Assembly: GCF_002802865.1 (NCBI RefSeq)
Contig: NZ_PGLQ01000007.1
Location: 1 to 64,000, forward strand
DNA: 64,000 nucleotides
Reading direction: 5' to 3'
Origin: Bifidobacterium scaligerum
GTDB taxonomy: Bacteria > Actinomycetota > Actinomycetes > Actinomycetales > Bifidobacteriaceae
The notes under the pieces were generated by a model, which worked only from the letters and a program-made list of their open reading frames with translations, ran no database searches and was not told the DNA's origin. Below, one piece after another: positions 62,482 to 64,000 of the stretch (within the stretch, counting starts at the first letter, position 1; each line of letters starts with the position of its first letter). The position numbers were made by a program, and so were the translations under genes.

Positions 62482-63210
62482 ATGGCCACACCACAAGTGC
62501 TCATTCTGCAACATGTTCCCTGGGAACGTCCGGGGCGTATCCTGTCCAATCTTGAGGACCTCGGATTGGAGACGGTGACGTTGAACATCGCCGACAAGAA
62601 GAAACCCGATTTGCCGGATTTCAAGGAGCTCGCCGGCGTGGTAATTATGGGCGGCCCTATGGGCGCGCAGGATTACGACCAGTATCCAGGGCTCAAGGTG
62701 GAGGCCAAGCTGGCCCGTGCCGCCGTGGCGTCGAACAAGCCATTGCTTGGCGTGTGCCTCGGGCACCAGATCATTGCGACTGCATTGGGTGCTCAACTGC
62801 GCAGGGGTGACGCTCCGGAAATCGGTTTTGCGCCTATCAAGCGCATGGACAAGCATGATTTCTTCTCCATGTGGGACAAGCAGGTCAATGTGCTGCACTG
62901 GCATAACGATGTGGTCGGACTGCCTGAGGGAGCCCAGCTGCTGGCGCGTTCCAGCGTTACCAAGGTACAGGCTTTCCGTTTGGGATCGGCGTTGGGCATG
63001 CAGTTCCATCTTGAGGTATGCCGCTCGTTGCTGGATGAATGGCTGGACGAGCCGAGCATGGTCAAGGATCTGAAGGCTGTAGGCGGTTCCAAATCTGCGC
63101 TGCGCGAGGCGTTCGAGCAATACGACCCGTTGCTGCAGCCGCTGGCCGAACAGGTGTTCTCCGGTTTCGCCGCCCGTTGCAACTCCTACGCGCAAACCCT
63201 CAACCAGTAA
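62482..63210 (+). CDS. Class I glutamine amidotransferase (GMP synthase-like)
   Basis: A 242-residue stand-alone GATase1 domain. The nucleophile Cys lies in GVCLGHQ and the catalytic His/Glu in GMQFHLE. Similar proteins are annotated as GMP synthase-like amidotransferases; the glutamine acceptor partner is unknown. GGAAGG lies only 2 bases before the ATG used, and an in-frame ATG at 62473 is an alternative. Confidence 0.88.
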   Translation: MATPQVLILQHVPWERPGRILSNLEDLGLETVTLNIADKKKPDLPDFKELAGVVIMGGPMGAQDYDQYPGLKVEAKLARAAVASNKPLLGVCLGHQIIATALGAQLRRGDAPEIGFAPIKRMDKHDFFSMWDKQVNVLHWHNDVVGLPEGAQLLARSSVTKVQAFRLGSALGMQFHLEVCRSLLDEWLDEPSMVKDLKAVGGSKSALREAFEQYDPLLQPLAEQVFSGFAARCNSYAQTLNQ

Positions 63211-63278
63211 TCCTCGGTAATCCTCGGTAATCCTGCGCCATGCGGCAAACCATCTACCGTCTTGGTACAGCAGGCCCA

Positions 63279-63308
63279 GCAAAAATGGCCATTTCCAGCC
63301 ATTTTTGC
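63279..63308 (+). terminator. Terminator after the amidotransferase gene
   Basis: A perfect 11-bp stem (GCAAAAATGGC, complement 63298-63308) has an 8-base loop. The A/T content of the outer part gives a T run on the plus strand. TCCTCGGTAA occurs twice just after the stop codon. Confidence 0.8.
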
Positions 63309-63452
63309 ATTGTCGGTGACTGTTGCGGCAGCCACACTGTGAGGAAATTGCCGCGCCGTGGACAGCGGAGGGCCATATGCCCCACGGAGAGAAGCGGAGG
63401 TGGCCCGCAACCGGGCTGAAGATGGGCAAGCATGCCGCTACATTGGTGAATC

Positions 63453-64000
63453 ATGCCGACTTACGATATTGGACTGGAACACGTTTCGCTCGCTTTCGCG
63501 ACAAAGACCATCTTTAACGACGTCACCCAAGGTGTGTTTGAAGGCGACCGCATCGGCATCGTCGGCCGCAACGGCGACGGTAAATCCACGTTGCTGCATC
63601 TGTTCAAAGGAACGCAGGAGCCGGATTCCGGCCGTGTGACCAAGCGTGGCGGCCTTACGTTCGGCATGCTCGACCAGCGCGATCCTCTCGATGACGAGGC
63701 GACGATCCGCGAGGCGGCGCTCGAAGGCCGGGCCGATTATGAGTGGGCGTCCGACAATGCCTCCCGCGAGATCGTCGAAGCCCTGCTTGGCGGCATGAGT
63801 CTGGATGCCAAGGTCGGCTCGCTTTCTGGTGGTCAGCGCCGTCGCGCCGATTTGGCACGTCTGCTGCTTAAGGATTGGGATATTCTCGCGCTCGACGAGC
63901 CCACCAACCATCTTGATGTGGTCACCATCCATTGGCTGGCCGAACATCTGAAGAACCGCTGGTCTCGCGGCCAAGGCGCGCTGCTGCTGGTCACTCATGA
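63453..64000 (+). CDS. ABC-F family ATPase, 5' part only
   Basis: An open frame of 182 residues that runs off the window. Walker A (GRNGDGKST), signature (LSGGQRRRADLARLLL), Walker B (ILALDEPTNHLD) and the H-loop (LLVTH) belong to the first ATPase half of an ABC-F protein such as Uup or EttA, which act on ribosomes. There is no membrane domain. The start codon is at 63453 with only a weak binding site upstream. Confidence 0.9.
   Translation, partial: MPTYDIGLEHVSLAFATKTIFNDVTQGVFEGDRIGIVGRNGDGKSTLLHLFKGTQEPDSGRVTKRGGLTFGMLDQRDPLDDEATIREAALEGRADYEWASDNASREIVEALLGGMSLDAKVGSLSGGQRRRADLARLLLKDWDILALDEPTNHLDVVTIHWLAEHLKNRWSRGQGALLLVTH

Overview
The window comes from a Bifidobacterium chromosome. 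It is actinobacterial and fairly GC-rich, with strong AAGGAG-type ribosome binding sites. It encodes a single-chain type I fatty acid synthase next to a biotin-dependent acyl-CoA carboxylase, many LacI/ABC-type sugar operons, cellobiose phosphorylase, an amylosucrase-type GH13 enzyme and an Actino-pnp leader. The species cannot be fixed from sequence alone. No prophage, CRISPR array or recognisable insertion-sequence transposase was seen.

Layout. 1-73: 3' end of a 5S rRNA and its terminator. 281-3597 (minus): a PucR-type regulator and a large polytopic membrane protein. 4298-7883 (minus): cellobiose phosphorylase and a downstream TetR regulator; the promoter is covered by a 28-bp palindrome that is probably the TetR operator. 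8074-23406: a lipid module with biotin ligase, the biotin transporter subunit BioY, the biotinylated carboxylase alpha chain, the carboxyltransferase beta chain and the 3174-residue FAS-I. Holo-ACP synthase, which should activate this FAS, lies 14 kb away at 37200. 23940-30006: a LacI-ABC-glycosidase operon of unknown substrate, bracketed by copies of a repeat element. 30315-36946 (minus): a fructan or sucrose operon (LacI, binding protein, two permeases, GH32). 37200-39759: acpS and an amylosucrase-like enzyme whose promoter carries the same AACCGGTT palindrome as the fructan operon. 40006-41664: a DUF559/Vsr-like nuclease-fold gene enclosed by about 210-bp, nearly identical inverted repeats, with two perfect DnaA-box sequences inside. 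41748-42092: a candidate small RNA and tRNA-Gly. 42331-46647: a membrane protein, rpsO, the Actino-pnp leader and pnp. 47107-49654: a MacB-like ABC exporter. 50036-52975: LemA and a DUF2207 protein. 53158-54024: an aldo/keto reductase. 54445-58996 (minus): rpsP-khpA-rimM, an EEP-type phosphatase/nuclease, and ffh. 59481-64000: a divergent CDF-like protein, cysS, a class I glutamine amidotransferase and the start of an ABC-F ATPase.

The main unexplained signals are structural. First, fas and pnp are each followed by the same two-hairpin module, which shows compensatory base changes and ends in a direct duplication of the host gene's own 3' end (42 bp for fas, 13 bp for pnp). Second, the inverted-repeat-bounded nuclease-like locus resembles an uncharacterised mobile or invertible unit. 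Third, several families of long intergenic palindromes occur, one of which flanks a sugar operon. All functions are inferred from reading the sequence; no database search was run.
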